A stretch of DNA of 64,000 nt from Yoonia maritima (GTDB lineage: Bacteria > Pseudomonadota > Alphaproteobacteria > Rhodobacterales > Rhodobacteraceae): the NCBI RefSeq assembly GCF_002933395.1, contig NZ_CM009490.1:1-64000 (forward strand). Reading direction: 5' to 3'. Under the pieces are notes generated by a model. It had not been told where the DNA came from and made no database searches. It saw only the letters and a list, made by a program, of their open reading frames with translations. Position numbers and translations under genes: made by a program. Of the stretch, positions 49,285-59,500 are shown one piece after another (position 1 is the first letter of the stretch; each line of letters opens with the position of its first letter).

Positions 49285-51668
49285 GGTGTAATCCAATCGG
49301 TCAATCCGTCTGCCAACAGTGACGCGCGCAGCGCTTTTTCGATCGCTAATCCTTCGCTAAGGTCGGTTTCTGTGGCTTTTGTATTTACGGTGACCAAGCT
49401 GCCTGCCTGAACCCCGTGTATCGCCGCCAATTCCCCGGCAAGCCGGTCGGTTTCGCGTGGATTAAGCCCGGTAAAGGCCAGCCGTAGGTGCGGTAGTAGG
49501 TCAAGAAAACGATCTTCGTCGATATTGCACATGAACTGGTCGACCACGGCCAGCAGCCCGTCAGCGTGCCATAATAGGGCCGGGCTGGTGTATAAGATGC
49601 CCCGCAGTACCCCGATTTGATCGGCGGTATCAAGGCTAACCCCGGTCAGCCGCCCTTGCATGATTTGCACCAATGTCGCGGCAGGTCGTGTGCCTGCTTG
49701 CACACAGACCGCAAGAACCGCCCCAAGGATCACAGGATTTTCAGTGTAGATCGCAACCCGGTCTAATGCTTCGTCCAAAAGTGACCGATCTAGCCCGATG
49801 CTGTCACAATCGCGCAGGATTTCATTCACCATGCGCAGCGCGTCTAGCCGTTCTTGGGTGTCGTCGTCAGATGTATTCGGCAGGTCATCGCAAAGATAGA
49901 CCAATCGCCCATAAGCCGCGTTGACCAATTGCCGTAGATCAAGCGTATCGGGCGCACCAAGCGGCCCGGCAGATTGCAGCACGAACATCAAACGCCTTAG
50001 CGCGGCGGTTACTGTGGCGAATGTGCCGTGGTTTTGGATGTCGTGGCCAAGCTGTTCGACAAACGGCCCAAGCTGCGCACCAAGCCCGGCCAGTAACCCA
50101 CGCGATAGCAGGTCAATCAGCGCCGGCAGGTCGCGTGCGCGCCCATCTTCGATCAACGCGGCCCGTTGCCTGTACAACAGCGCGAGGCAGGCATTGGGGA
50201 GTTCATCGCCCAAGACAGCTTGTTGGATCAGGTGGCCTTCGGTTTGGGGGGACCACGCGTATTGCCATTCTTCGAACAACAATTCTGTGCGGCTACCGGT
50301 CAAGTAGTCTGGCCCTACCATCCGGGTTGCGAAACTGGGGCACAGCAGTTGCATCGCGTGAAAGAACCGTGATGCGGCAAGATGTGTATCGTTGCGCCGA
50401 ATATCCAGTTTGCGCGTGCGTTGTGCGCTATCGCTGAGGTCCAATCGGTAGGTGCGTGCGCGGCGCCGTATGTCTTCGACCAATGGCGGCGATCCCGCAG
50501 AAACGGGAACATCGCCCAGCTTATCGCCACAAAGAAACGTCAGAAATCGGGTTGTCCAGATGTCGTGGGCGGTGGTTTCGCCTTTGATCAACGCAGTGCG
50601 GATGCCGTCGATCAGATCATGACGCAATGCACCGGGCCGCCCACGCAAAATTGCGAGCGATTCAGCCGCGCGGACGGCTTCGACCTGAGAGGGGAGGGGA
50701 ACTTGGTGGCCTTCGGCACGCATTTGGGTGGCGAATTCTGTTAGAATATCGACGCCAAGTGTCCGCCACGTGTTCGGCCCGGTCTGCATGTCGGCCCGTT
50801 CCCACATTTGCTGGTAATACCCCGGCTGCGGCAAACCCGCAGCATAGCCGTTCAGAGCGTCCATCGCCCGAAATCCATAGCGAATGAGGTAGCTATCGGT
50901 TTTGCCTTTGGGTTTTTCTGGGGCGGGCAGGTCGTCAAGCGCACCAACAAGCGCAGGCGCGTGAAATCCGCCAACCACAACCACAACCGGCCCACCACGC
51001 GCCAGCGCCTTTTTTACGGCGCCCCCCATGTGGGATTCACGATTGGTATCGCCGGCTTCCGTGATTTGGCTGTCGGGCGTCGCGGCACGGATACCTGCGC
51101 AATAGACGCCGACATCACCGAAAAAGCTGCGCCAATCTGGATTGCCAAGCCGGGTTTCAAACAGGTGGTCCCAAAGTTCAAACCCATCCCGGCACCCCGT
51201 CGCACGCGCCAATGCAGTGGTGTAGTCATTGCTATTGAACCGTTGTTCGTCTATTAATGATGTGGGTTCGATCCCGTCAAGCTGACCGCGCATTGCTTTG
51301 TCAGCGGCAGGCGCGTCGATGAAGTGCAGGTCTGCCCCAACCTCTTGACCGGTTTTGAGCGCGACATATTCAGGGGAATGGTCGCAAAACGGGTAATAGC
51401 CCGCAACGCGCCCCCGTTCGCCAGCGTCATCGACCAATGCGACAAGCGCGATAGGTGGTTTCGTCGCAGGGTCCAGCAAAAGCGGGATTTTATCGGCGAA
51501 ATCTGATGGGGCCTCGATCAGGATTTGGCTGGGTTTTATGTCGCGGATCAGCGCGCGCAGCGCCCATGCGCATGCGGGCGAATGGTGCCGGATTGGCACG
51601 ACATAAAGCCCCCGATCCGGTTGAAATAGATCAGAGCGCAGCTGTGCGAATGTATCCCGATCAGTCAC
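49281..51668 (-). CDS. DUF5682-family protein (YehM-like)
   Basis: A 795-residue protein starting near the conserved VVPIRHHSPACAWAL segment. A ChaN/TraB-like N-terminal half contains ILIEAPSDF, GYYPFCDHSPEYVAL and VVVVGGFHAPAL, and the helical C-terminal half has no known motif. The preferred start is a GTG at 51668 within the MoxR stop (GTGACTGA). The frame extending to 51746 lies in the MoxR gene. It has the position and approximate size of E. coli YehM. Molecular activity is unknown. The His-rich N-terminal motifs hint at a metal-dependent hydrolase fold, which is inference. Confidence 0.78.
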   Translation of the reverse strand: MTDRDTFAQLRSDLFQPDRGLYVVPIRHHSPACAWALRALIRDIKPSQILIEAPSDFADKIPLLLDPATKPPIALVALVDDAGERGRVAGYYPFCDHSPEYVALKTGQEVGADLHFIDAPAADKAMRGQLDGIEPTSLIDEQRFNSNDYTTALARATGCRDGFELWDHLFETRLGNPDWRSFFGDVGVYCAGIRAATPDSQITEAGDTNRESHMGGAVKKALARGGPVVVVVGGFHAPALVGALDDLPAPEKPKGKTDSYLIRYGFRAMDALNGYAAGLPQPGYYQQMWERADMQTGPNTWRTLGVDILTEFATQMRAEGHQVPLPSQVEAVRAAESLAILRGRPGALRHDLIDGIRTALIKGETTAHDIWTTRFLTFLCGDKLGDVPVSAGSPPLVEDIRRRARTYRLDLSDSAQRTRKLDIRRNDTHLAASRFFHAMQLLCPSFATRMVGPDYLTGSRTELLFEEWQYAWSPQTEGHLIQQAVLGDELPNACLALLYRQRAALIEDGRARDLPALIDLLSRGLLAGLGAQLGPFVEQLGHDIQNHGTFATVTAALRRLMFVLQSAGPLGAPDTLDLRQLVNAAYGRLVYLCDDLPNTSDDDTQERLDALRMVNEILRDCDSIGLDRSLLDEALDRVAIYTENPVILGAVLAVCVQAGTRPAATLVQIMQGRLTGVSLDTADQIGVLRGILYTSPALLWHADGLLAVVDQFMCNIDEDRFLDLLPHLRLAFTGLNPRETDRLAGELAAIHGVQAGSLVTVNTKATETDLSEGLAIEKALRASLLADGLTDWITP

Positions 51669-52752
51669 GCAGGCTTTCTTTGGCTGATTTATAGAATGCG
51701 GCCCATGTGCGCGATGTTCGTGACCGTGGTTTGGCGATTTGATCAACGTAGGCGCGCAGTTTGCGGGCGTCTTCGGGGTCGTCTTTGAACACCGTCCCGC
51801 CCAATTGCCGCGCGATATGACCTGCGGTTAGGGTGCCATTGTCCAGATATGCGGCCTCTAATGCGGCGGCATGGGTCACGTTGACAGCCTCGGCTGTGGA
51901 CATGACGCTGTTGGGGACTGCGACGCTTGCCCCGTCGGCGGTGGTGCCTGTACGCAAATCGCGGAACACGGCGACAACCAGATCCAGCACATCGGGCGAA
52001 AGCGCTGGCGATACTGGGTTTTCGGCCATCCGTTCGGCGACCTGACGGTTAATCAGTTCTTTTTCAAACTGCGCATCGGCGATGGGTTTGACAGTTTCAA
52101 AGTTAAACCGACGTTTCAAAGCCGACGACATGTCGTGCACGCCGCGGTCGCGCAGGTTGGCGGTGCCGATCAGGTTGAACCCTGGAATGGCGCGGCTTTC
52201 GATTTGGGGGCCAAGTTCGGGGATCGCGACCGTTTTTTCCGACATCAGCGAAATGATCGCGTCTTGGACTTCGGGGGCGCAACGGGTCAATTCTTCGATC
52301 CGGGCGATTTGGCCGCCGCGCATCGCGCTTAGGATCGGGGATGGGATAAGCGCGCGCTCAGACGGGCCTTCGGCGAGTAATAAGGCATAGTTCCAGCCAT
52401 AGCGCAGGTGGTCTTCGATAATGCCAGCCGACCCTTGCACCACGAGTTTGGATGTGCCGCCAATTGCGGCGGCAAGCAGTTCCGACAGTAGCGATTTCGC
52501 GGTGCCAGGTTCACCGACAAGCATCAGCCCCTGATGCCCCATCAACGACACGATGCAACGATCAACCAAAGGATCATCGCCAAAGAATTTTTGCCGCACG
52601 TCCAAAGCTTTGTCGCCTAGGATAAAGCGACGGACCGCGCGCGGTGAAAGATGCCAGCCGTTTGGCTTTGGGTCTGTGTCCGCAGCCAAAAGCCGAGCGA
52701 TTTCATCGCCATAGCGAATTTCAGCGGGCGCGCGTTGTGTTTGTTCTACCAT
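51661..52752 (-). CDS. MoxR-family AAA+ ATPase (YehL subfamily)
   Basis: A 363-residue AAA+ ATPase with Walker A GEPGTAKS, the Walker B region IARIEEL (Glu-Glu where Asp-Glu is usual), the MoxR-typical CAPEVQDAIISLMSE helix and a sensor IGTANLRDRG. The arginine-finger region is SSALKRRFNFE. MoxR ATPases remodel or mature partner proteins together with VWA proteins. Here the partner gene is two positions downstream. It overlaps the upstream DUF4132 gene by 7 nt, so the operon is translationally linked. Confidence 0.88.
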   Translation of the reverse strand: MVEQTQRAPAEIRYGDEIARLLAADTDPKPNGWHLSPRAVRRFILGDKALDVRQKFFGDDPLVDRCIVSLMGHQGLMLVGEPGTAKSLLSELLAAAIGGTSKLVVQGSAGIIEDHLRYGWNYALLLAEGPSERALIPSPILSAMRGGQIARIEELTRCAPEVQDAIISLMSEKTVAIPELGPQIESRAIPGFNLIGTANLRDRGVHDMSSALKRRFNFETVKPIADAQFEKELINRQVAERMAENPVSPALSPDVLDLVVAVFRDLRTGTTADGASVAVPNSVMSTAEAVNVTHAAALEAAYLDNGTLTAGHIARQLGGTVFKDDPEDARKLRAYVDQIAKPRSRTSRTWAAFYKSAKESLRD

Positions 52753-55700
52753 TGCGTGTTCTTTTCCCAGTCGGGGTCATGGGCGCCTTTGGCAGCCATT
52801 GCGTGCAGGTCGTTCCAGCATTCTGATAGCAGAACGGGGGGCACTTCTGATAGTTTGACCTTTTTCCCGTACCGCCCGCCTTCTTTTTCGAACCCAAGCG
52901 AAATAATCGCGACGTTGCGGTTTTCTTCGGGCAGGAAGTTCCCAGTGAATTCAATAACAGCGATCAGACCGACGCCTTTGAATGATTTTTGGTAGCCGTA
53001 GAACCAGCCACCGTCTTGGGTTCCGCAACGTTCGTAGCCCAGTTTCGATGCCGCGCCGCGAATAGCAAAGCTTTCTGTGACCCATCCCTTGCGATCGTTG
53101 ATCTCGGTTTTGTCTTTTTGGTCGTCAGGAAGACGGAGCAAGCTGCGCCCGAATTGGGCGAACAACGGTTTGATTTCATAATCTTTCAGGTGGGCCGCCC
53201 ATTGATCGGCCTCTGTGTCGGATAGTGTCGCGCCATGTGCCAGACGGATGCCCGCAAATGCGCTGATATCGACTTCGTTATCTTCGGCATCTGTAAATTC
53301 GCCCTCTGACGTGGGGCGGAAATTTTGCAAAACGGCATTGTCGGCGTCCAATCCTTGCCAAACGACCCTTTCAATCAGCCGTCGCATGACGGGATGATCG
53401 TGGAAATCGCGGGTCCAATCGGCCAGCGGCCACACCCGTTCACCGCATAGCGCCTCGTAGAGGCGGGCGGTTTGCATGGTGATGACTTGCTTGAGTTCCT
53501 TTTTCGACGCGGTGAGCTGCTTTTTCGAGGCTTTGGTTGCTTCGTCTTTGCCGGTGGACAGGGCTTTGACGATTTTACCGTCCGGGTTTTTCAGGACAAA
53601 GGTCAAATCATCGCCGAGCGTCGCCCGGTATAGTTTTTCATCCTCTCCGCAGGGTAGATCAAGATTGCCATCATCATCTAACCCAGCGGTTGGGATTGTT
53701 CTGTCACCCAGTTCATTAAGCGACCAGTTCATTTTGTCTGCGACCGCCTGAACGAGGTCGCCCGCAAATTTTTGGACGCCTTTTTGTTTCAGCCGGGTCG
53801 CAGCGGCGATGACGACTTGAAGCGATACAGGATCACCTTTGTGGGCAAGGACCTCTAGCAGGGATGAGGCTTGGGATGTACGCGAACCGTGGTTGCGTAG
53901 ATATGTGCGGACTTGGTCCGCTGCGACCTGTGAAGGCACCCGTGACGTTAGCCCAAGGATACCTTTGGTTGCGGTTCCTGTATTTTGGTATTGTGATTTT
54001 ATCGCATTGCGTAGCTGCGCGAATGCCTGTGCACGGGTAAAGTTGGGGTTCCAGCGTTGGTACATTTTAACTTGCACGTCTGCGTTTTTTTCGGCGTATG
54101 CGTTTGCTTCTTCGTCAGATGGCACAAGGGTATCGTAGGCGATCCAGCTATCGAAGACCCATTTTGAAAACGCCGCAGCGCTGTCTGGCTTAAGCTGATC
54201 GAGGTAAATTTCAAACAAGGCGTTGCCACCCGGTTGCTTGAGCTTGAACGCCAAGAAGATCCACCAACGTAGCACATCGTCGGGAACGGGTTTGCCGTTT
54301 TTGAACTTGGCGGCGGGCATGTGATCAAGGTTAAGCCAATCGAGCTTATCAAATTTGGCTTTCTTCAACCCCGCTTCTGCCTCTTGGATGAGGACAGTTG
54401 GGCCGACGTACGAATCCAGTGGTTCGCCCAATTGTTTCAGTGCGGTCAGGATCGCGGCCTTGGCGATTTCGCTTTTCTCTTTCTTTAGCTGGGCCTTTAG
54501 CGCGGGAATTGCAGCGGTGTCTTCACGCGCGGCAAGCCATTCGGCGGAACCTTTGCGAATTGCCTGTCTGCTGTCTTTGAGCAATGTGATCAGGCGATCG
54601 GTCACTTGCGGAACGTCGTTTAGCAAAGCGCGCGCTTCGGCCTTGCCGGCTTTGCGGTCGCCGGTTGCAATTTCAAGCAAGGGCGCGAAATAGCGCATCG
54701 GTGTTTTCGGCATACGCGCCAAATAGGCAATGGCAATCACATGGCCTAGGCCGCCAAATTCAGACGCACGCACGCCCAGGGCTTCGTCCAAAATGTCAAA
54801 GTTATCAGCAAGGTACGGCCATACCGCATCGACTGGTAAATCATGCGGGTTGGGAGCGGCATACATTTCTACTGGGATCATCATCCGCAGCAGATCGCCT
54901 TTGATTGCTTTGCGCGTGACCGATTTGTTCCAGTCACCGATTTTCAGTTCTACCTGTAGTTCCTGCCACAGATCATCCAATGCGCGCAGGTCTGCCGTAT
55001 CAGTGGCCAGATAACTGTTGGTGGCTGATGTTATGGCGTTGTTCTGGTGCTGGCTCAGCATGAATCGCGCATTGTAAAGCGACCTGATTGCCAAAGTCAG
55101 CGCAGGTTTTTGTGCTAGGCCTGCCATCTTTCCCTTTAGCCATTCTTCGGCATTTCGGTCCAGAAAATTTAACAGGTCATGAGAACGATTGTCCGGCAGC
55201 TTGGCTGTGGTCAAGAACGTTTCGGCTTGGCCAATCAAGTCTGACTTCAGCAGCTGTTGCTGGTATCTGAAATTCTTTGCTTTGTTATCGGCGTTGCGCG
55301 CTTTGATCTTTTCGTTTGCCGCGATCAACGCTGTTTTTAGCAGTTTGCGGTCGTCGCTGGTAATCGTGATGCCGGGTCCATCGGTCAGCGGGCGGGGCGC
55401 AGGAATATCGATGCGGGTTCCGTCAATTGCGGTGTATCCGGTGGCGTCATCGGCGGCTTGCCCGGATTCACTGGTCATTTCAGCCGCAGAGAATGCGTTT
55501 TCGATCGCGGCGACGATGCGCGCTGTTTTTTCTGTTTTCGCATGGGCGCGTAGTGCTTGTGTAGCGGTATCTGTGCCCAACCCAAGCAAGACTTCGACCA
55601 TGCCCGTTCGTACGCCGACGGCCCCTTTGCTTAGCTGTTCGATTGCCATCGGTTCAATGATATTCGCGGGGACATCACGCAACGCATTAACGGCGGCTTC

Positions 55701-56465
55701 GCGGACAGCGCGGGAACTGTCGCCAGCACGCGATAGGACGCACCCAAGAAACGGTTCTTGCTGTGTGAGTTTCCATTTGTGCAGTGAATTGACGAAAATC
55801 GTGCGGCCCTTCGCGGGTGATTTTGCGATGCCTTTGATCGCATCCTCTGGATGGGATTTGACCAATGTGCTGGGGTCGAGCAGTTCTCGAAAGGCGCGTG
55901 CCTGTACCGAGACGTAATCGTCGTTTTCCCAGTATAGCAATTCAAACAACTGGGCCGTTGTGCCACCACAGGCCTGCGCCATCGGGATGAGCTGATCGCG
56001 CGTAAGCCCCTTTGGCTGTGCCTCGGGTGGTTCATTGTCCCAGCGTCTTGTTGGGGAAACTGCGCCGAGCGCTGTTTCGGTGAACAACACACGCATGACA
56101 TCGGGGATCGTTTTAGATCCGAGCGCATGATCCGGCGCACCGCCATGTGCCGCTGTCAGTACTTTTGCGTAACGCACCAGCAGATCACCGTCGAACGGGT
56201 CCATATCGATGAAATGATAGGGGCGTTGATCTTGAAGAACGCTGTTTCCACGGCTGTATCGATGCGCCCCACATACGTTTAGTTGATCGCCGCCACCGAC
56301 GGTAGAAAGTGTCGACAGGACAGCTTCGTTTTCGCCCGTCAGGACATAGCTGACCGCGCTATCCCCCAATCCCGCCTGCGCCTGGTTCAGACGTTCGAGG
56401 TCTTGTTTGATGAATTTTGCATGGGAATTGCTGGATGGCAGGAGATTTTTGAGAAAGGACTTCAT
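52746..56465 (-). CDS. DUF4132 protein with HEAT-like repeats, paralogue 2 (YehI/MolR-like)
   Basis: A 1239-residue cytoplasmic protein. Helical HEAT-like repeats are scattered through it, for example LFELLYWENDDYVSVQARAF near 155-185, RAVREAAVNAL, and DSRQAIRKGSAEWLAAREDTAAIPALKAQLKKE around 610-660. The C-terminal third is DUF4132-like and ends with PVLLSECWNDLHAMA. The same ending (PALLLSEVWNDMHEMA) closes the protein encoded just upstream. The two are full-length paralogues of nearly equal size. Related E. coli proteins are YehI and MolR. Function is unknown. The repeats suggest a large protein-binding scaffold for the MoxR-VWA pair. Confidence 0.8.
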   Translation of the reverse strand: MKSFLKNLLPSSNSHAKFIKQDLERLNQAQAGLGDSAVSYVLTGENEAVLSTLSTVGGGDQLNVCGAHRYSRGNSVLQDQRPYHFIDMDPFDGDLLVRYAKVLTAAHGGAPDHALGSKTIPDVMRVLFTETALGAVSPTRRWDNEPPEAQPKGLTRDQLIPMAQACGGTTAQLFELLYWENDDYVSVQARAFRELLDPSTLVKSHPEDAIKGIAKSPAKGRTIFVNSLHKWKLTQQEPFLGCVLSRAGDSSRAVREAAVNALRDVPANIIEPMAIEQLSKGAVGVRTGMVEVLLGLGTDTATQALRAHAKTEKTARIVAAIENAFSAAEMTSESGQAADDATGYTAIDGTRIDIPAPRPLTDGPGITITSDDRKLLKTALIAANEKIKARNADNKAKNFRYQQQLLKSDLIGQAETFLTTAKLPDNRSHDLLNFLDRNAEEWLKGKMAGLAQKPALTLAIRSLYNARFMLSQHQNNAITSATNSYLATDTADLRALDDLWQELQVELKIGDWNKSVTRKAIKGDLLRMMIPVEMYAAPNPHDLPVDAVWPYLADNFDILDEALGVRASEFGGLGHVIAIAYLARMPKTPMRYFAPLLEIATGDRKAGKAEARALLNDVPQVTDRLITLLKDSRQAIRKGSAEWLAAREDTAAIPALKAQLKKEKSEIAKAAILTALKQLGEPLDSYVGPTVLIQEAEAGLKKAKFDKLDWLNLDHMPAAKFKNGKPVPDDVLRWWIFLAFKLKQPGGNALFEIYLDQLKPDSAAAFSKWVFDSWIAYDTLVPSDEEANAYAEKNADVQVKMYQRWNPNFTRAQAFAQLRNAIKSQYQNTGTATKGILGLTSRVPSQVAADQVRTYLRNHGSRTSQASSLLEVLAHKGDPVSLQVVIAAATRLKQKGVQKFAGDLVQAVADKMNWSLNELGDRTIPTAGLDDDGNLDLPCGEDEKLYRATLGDDLTFVLKNPDGKIVKALSTGKDEATKASKKQLTASKKELKQVITMQTARLYEALCGERVWPLADWTRDFHDHPVMRRLIERVVWQGLDADNAVLQNFRPTSEGEFTDAEDNEVDISAFAGIRLAHGATLSDTEADQWAAHLKDYEIKPLFAQFGRSLLRLPDDQKDKTEINDRKGWVTESFAIRGAASKLGYERCGTQDGGWFYGYQKSFKGVGLIAVIEFTGNFLPEENRNVAIISLGFEKEGGRYGKKVKLSEVPPVLLSECWNDLHAMAAKGAHDPDWEKNTQW

Positions 56466-56504
56466 ACGGATACTCAGCTTACACGTTAATTTACCGGCAC
56501 TTTA

Positions 56505-56535
56505 GCTAACGCTGCCCTAAAAGAAAGCGTTAGCG
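56505..56535 (-). terminator. Hairpin between the two DUF4132 genes
   Basis: GCTAACGCT and AGCGTTAGC form a perfect 9-bp stem with a 13-nt loop in the 80-bp gap between the paralogues. It may tune the ratio of the first protein to the rest of the operon. There is no T-tract. Confidence 0.5.
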
Positions 56536-56545
56536 AAGGGCGCTA

Positions 56546-59500
56546 TCAGTATAGGCCTTTTTTCTCCCACTCTGGGTCAAAGGCCCCTGATTTTGCCATC
56601 TCGTGCATGTCATTCCAGACCTCTGACAGCAGCAGTGCCGGGACTTTTTCCAAAGTTAACGCACGCCCGCGTCCGCCTTCGCCCATCTGCGTGAATTGCA
56701 TGTGTCTGATCGCGGCGGGAATGTCATCTTCGCTCACGTAGCTGCCGGTGAAATACAGGTCTGCCCAGATTTGTGCGCCTCTGAATTCTTTGCGGTATGC
56801 GTCGAAACCACCGCCATCGCCGATAGGCGCCCGATCATAACCTGCCTTTTTGGCGGCTGACCGCAGTTTGAAGGTGGTCATCAACCAACCTTCGCGGTCG
56901 GACAGTTTGGTATCTTTGCTTTGCGCGTCTGTCAGGGTGCGCACGGGGCGGGATACTTGGGGGAATAGCGGTTTAACCTCAAAGTCCTTGAGGTGTTGCA
57001 GCCATTCGTTTCTGTCATCTTCGGACAGGTTGGCCGTATGCGCGATGTCGATTTTACTGATTGTAGACAGATCAACGTCATCGCCAGCCGCGTTCAGTAC
57101 TTCGCCTTCGGGGGTAAGCCGTAGACCGGTGATGAATGCGCCGTTATCGTCCAGACCGCGCCAAATGACCCGTTCGATCAGGCGCTGCATAATCGGATGT
57201 TTGGTTAGATCATCCTGCCAAGCCTGCCGTTCCCAAGAGCGACTGCTAATCATCGCGTCGTAAAGCCGGGCCTGCTGTTGGGCCTGTGCGGTTTTGATGG
57301 TTTTCTTGGCCGTGCTTAGCAGTGATTTGGATTCCTTGGTGTTTGCATCCTTGCCAGCGGGGATCGATTTCACCTCTTTGCCTTGTGGGTTATACAGTTT
57401 GACGGTCAGATCACTGCTTAGCCGCGCGGTATAAGGTTTGGCATCTTCGCCGACCTCTAGCAGCATTGTGCCGTCGTCTTCGAACCCACCTGTGGGGACA
57501 GACCGATCGGCCAATTCGTCTTGGGTCCAGCCGCGTGCCTCTGCCAATTCTGACACAAGCGTTTCGGCCAGTTCGCGCACGGTGCGTTGTTTGAACCGGG
57601 TTGCGGTCGCGACAAGCACTTGCACCGCGTCTTGGGTTCCCATGCCGTAAAGAGTTTCGACCAATGCTTTGGCTTGCGATACCCGTTTGCCGTGCTGTTT
57701 GAGATATGTTGCGATCAGTGGTCCTGCTTTGGCAGATGTCGCCCGGTGGGCTAGGGCAAGGATACCTTTGCTGTCCGCCCCAGAGTTGGGATAGCCAGAC
57801 GACATGCCCCGCAGTATCTGTTCCGCAATCTGTTGTTCCGTGTAGCCGGCTAGGGCCATCCAGTTGTTTTGTTGGGCGACCATATGCTTCGCCATTTCTG
57901 CGGCCTTTGTGCGTGCCGCTTCGCCGACAGGGCGGTCGGTATCATAAGACACCCAACTGTTTAGGACCCAATCGGCGACTTCGCTCACGCTTTGCGGTGT
58001 CATTTGGTCAAAGTACAGGCCAAACAACGGTGACCCGAGCGGCGATTTTAATTTGAGCGCGAGCCGCAGCCAGCCGTCTAACACGACAGGGTCGGCGGTG
58101 GTTTTGTCTTTCCACTTCAGGCTGGGTGCCGTCGACAAAGGAAGCCAGTTCAGTTTTTCGTTGGGTAGCTTTTCAACAAACTTTTGGGCTTCTTTGATAA
58201 GGGCATCGCGGCCAAGATATGGCGTCGTATCGCCACCCAATCGCGAAACGGCAGAAATCAGATCAGCGCGGGCGAGTTCGGATTTTTCGGTTTTCAAACG
58301 TTTGGTCAGGGCGGGCAGGGCGGATTTCGCGCCCCGATCAGCCAAGAACCGCGCCGCGTTTGCGCGGACGGCTTGGCGTTTGTCAGACAAAATGGCGATC
58401 AATTGATCATCAATGCCCGGCGCATCAGCAAGCAGTTTTTGGGCAGGTTCACGCAAACGCGCCCTATCATCAATCGCCACAAATAGCAGCGGTTGCACAA
58501 GATCGGCAGGCAGGGACGGAAAGTCAGCGATGACTTCCATAGCGCGTATTGCCGTTTTGATGTCAGAACCGCGGGGGGGGAGTTTTTCAATCAGTATTGG
58601 CAAATGAGATGCCGCGATTGCCCAAATGCCACGGGGCACTGTGTACCTTCCATGATAATACGACTGTGGATAGATTACTTCAGTCAGATAATTTCCATCG
58701 TAGCCGATCTCGTCGTTTTTTGCGTAATTTGTGGATGAAACGTGGTTTTCTTCAGCAATAGTTACCAGCTGCGAAAGACTTATGCGACCATCAGTGATTG
58801 CGTTTTGCACATATGTGTTCAGTACGTCGTCCGTCCAAGTCAGTATTGATGATAGGGTATACGCGTTTCGGCAAGCCAGATCGATTACGCGGCGCAGAGG
58901 GAGTTTATCCAATGCAACCTCGATAACAGGTGCGACACTATCACGATGTTTGTGTGGAAGACGGTGACCAGTCGTGTGTCTTCCAGCAGGTTTTATTGTG
59001 ACGGGTACGTTTAAGACTTCGAACCAAGCGGGACCAATTGGAAGGACTTTGTCTTTGGTCGGTTCGCTGTGTTTTTTGTTTTGCTTGATCCAGTAATCAT
59101 AACTGTTTTGGTATCGGGTTTCGGCATCTTGGCGCATCTTTTCTTCGATGGGGTGGAACTGCGCGTTAAAGCTTTCGTCGAGAGGGGCGCTGCCGTCGTC
59201 GATGAGTTCAATATGCGGTGGCAGCGTGATGTGGGCGCCGTGGATATCGATGTAACCGTTTTCTATGGTCTTCGTTTCGACGACCGGTGCCCCGACAAAG
59301 AGTTCAAGCGCCGTCAGAACCGTTTGGCTTTTCTCGGTATCTTTGTGGGCTTTCAACATCGCAAGCGCGGAAGGCGTTCCGAGCATACCAAGCACCTGAA
59401 CACCAAACGCGCGCGCTGTCGCCTTTTTTGATTTCAAGGTATCGGCGGCCATCGGTTCAACCGTCGCGCCGTTATGTTCGCGGAGCAGATCAACTGCCGT

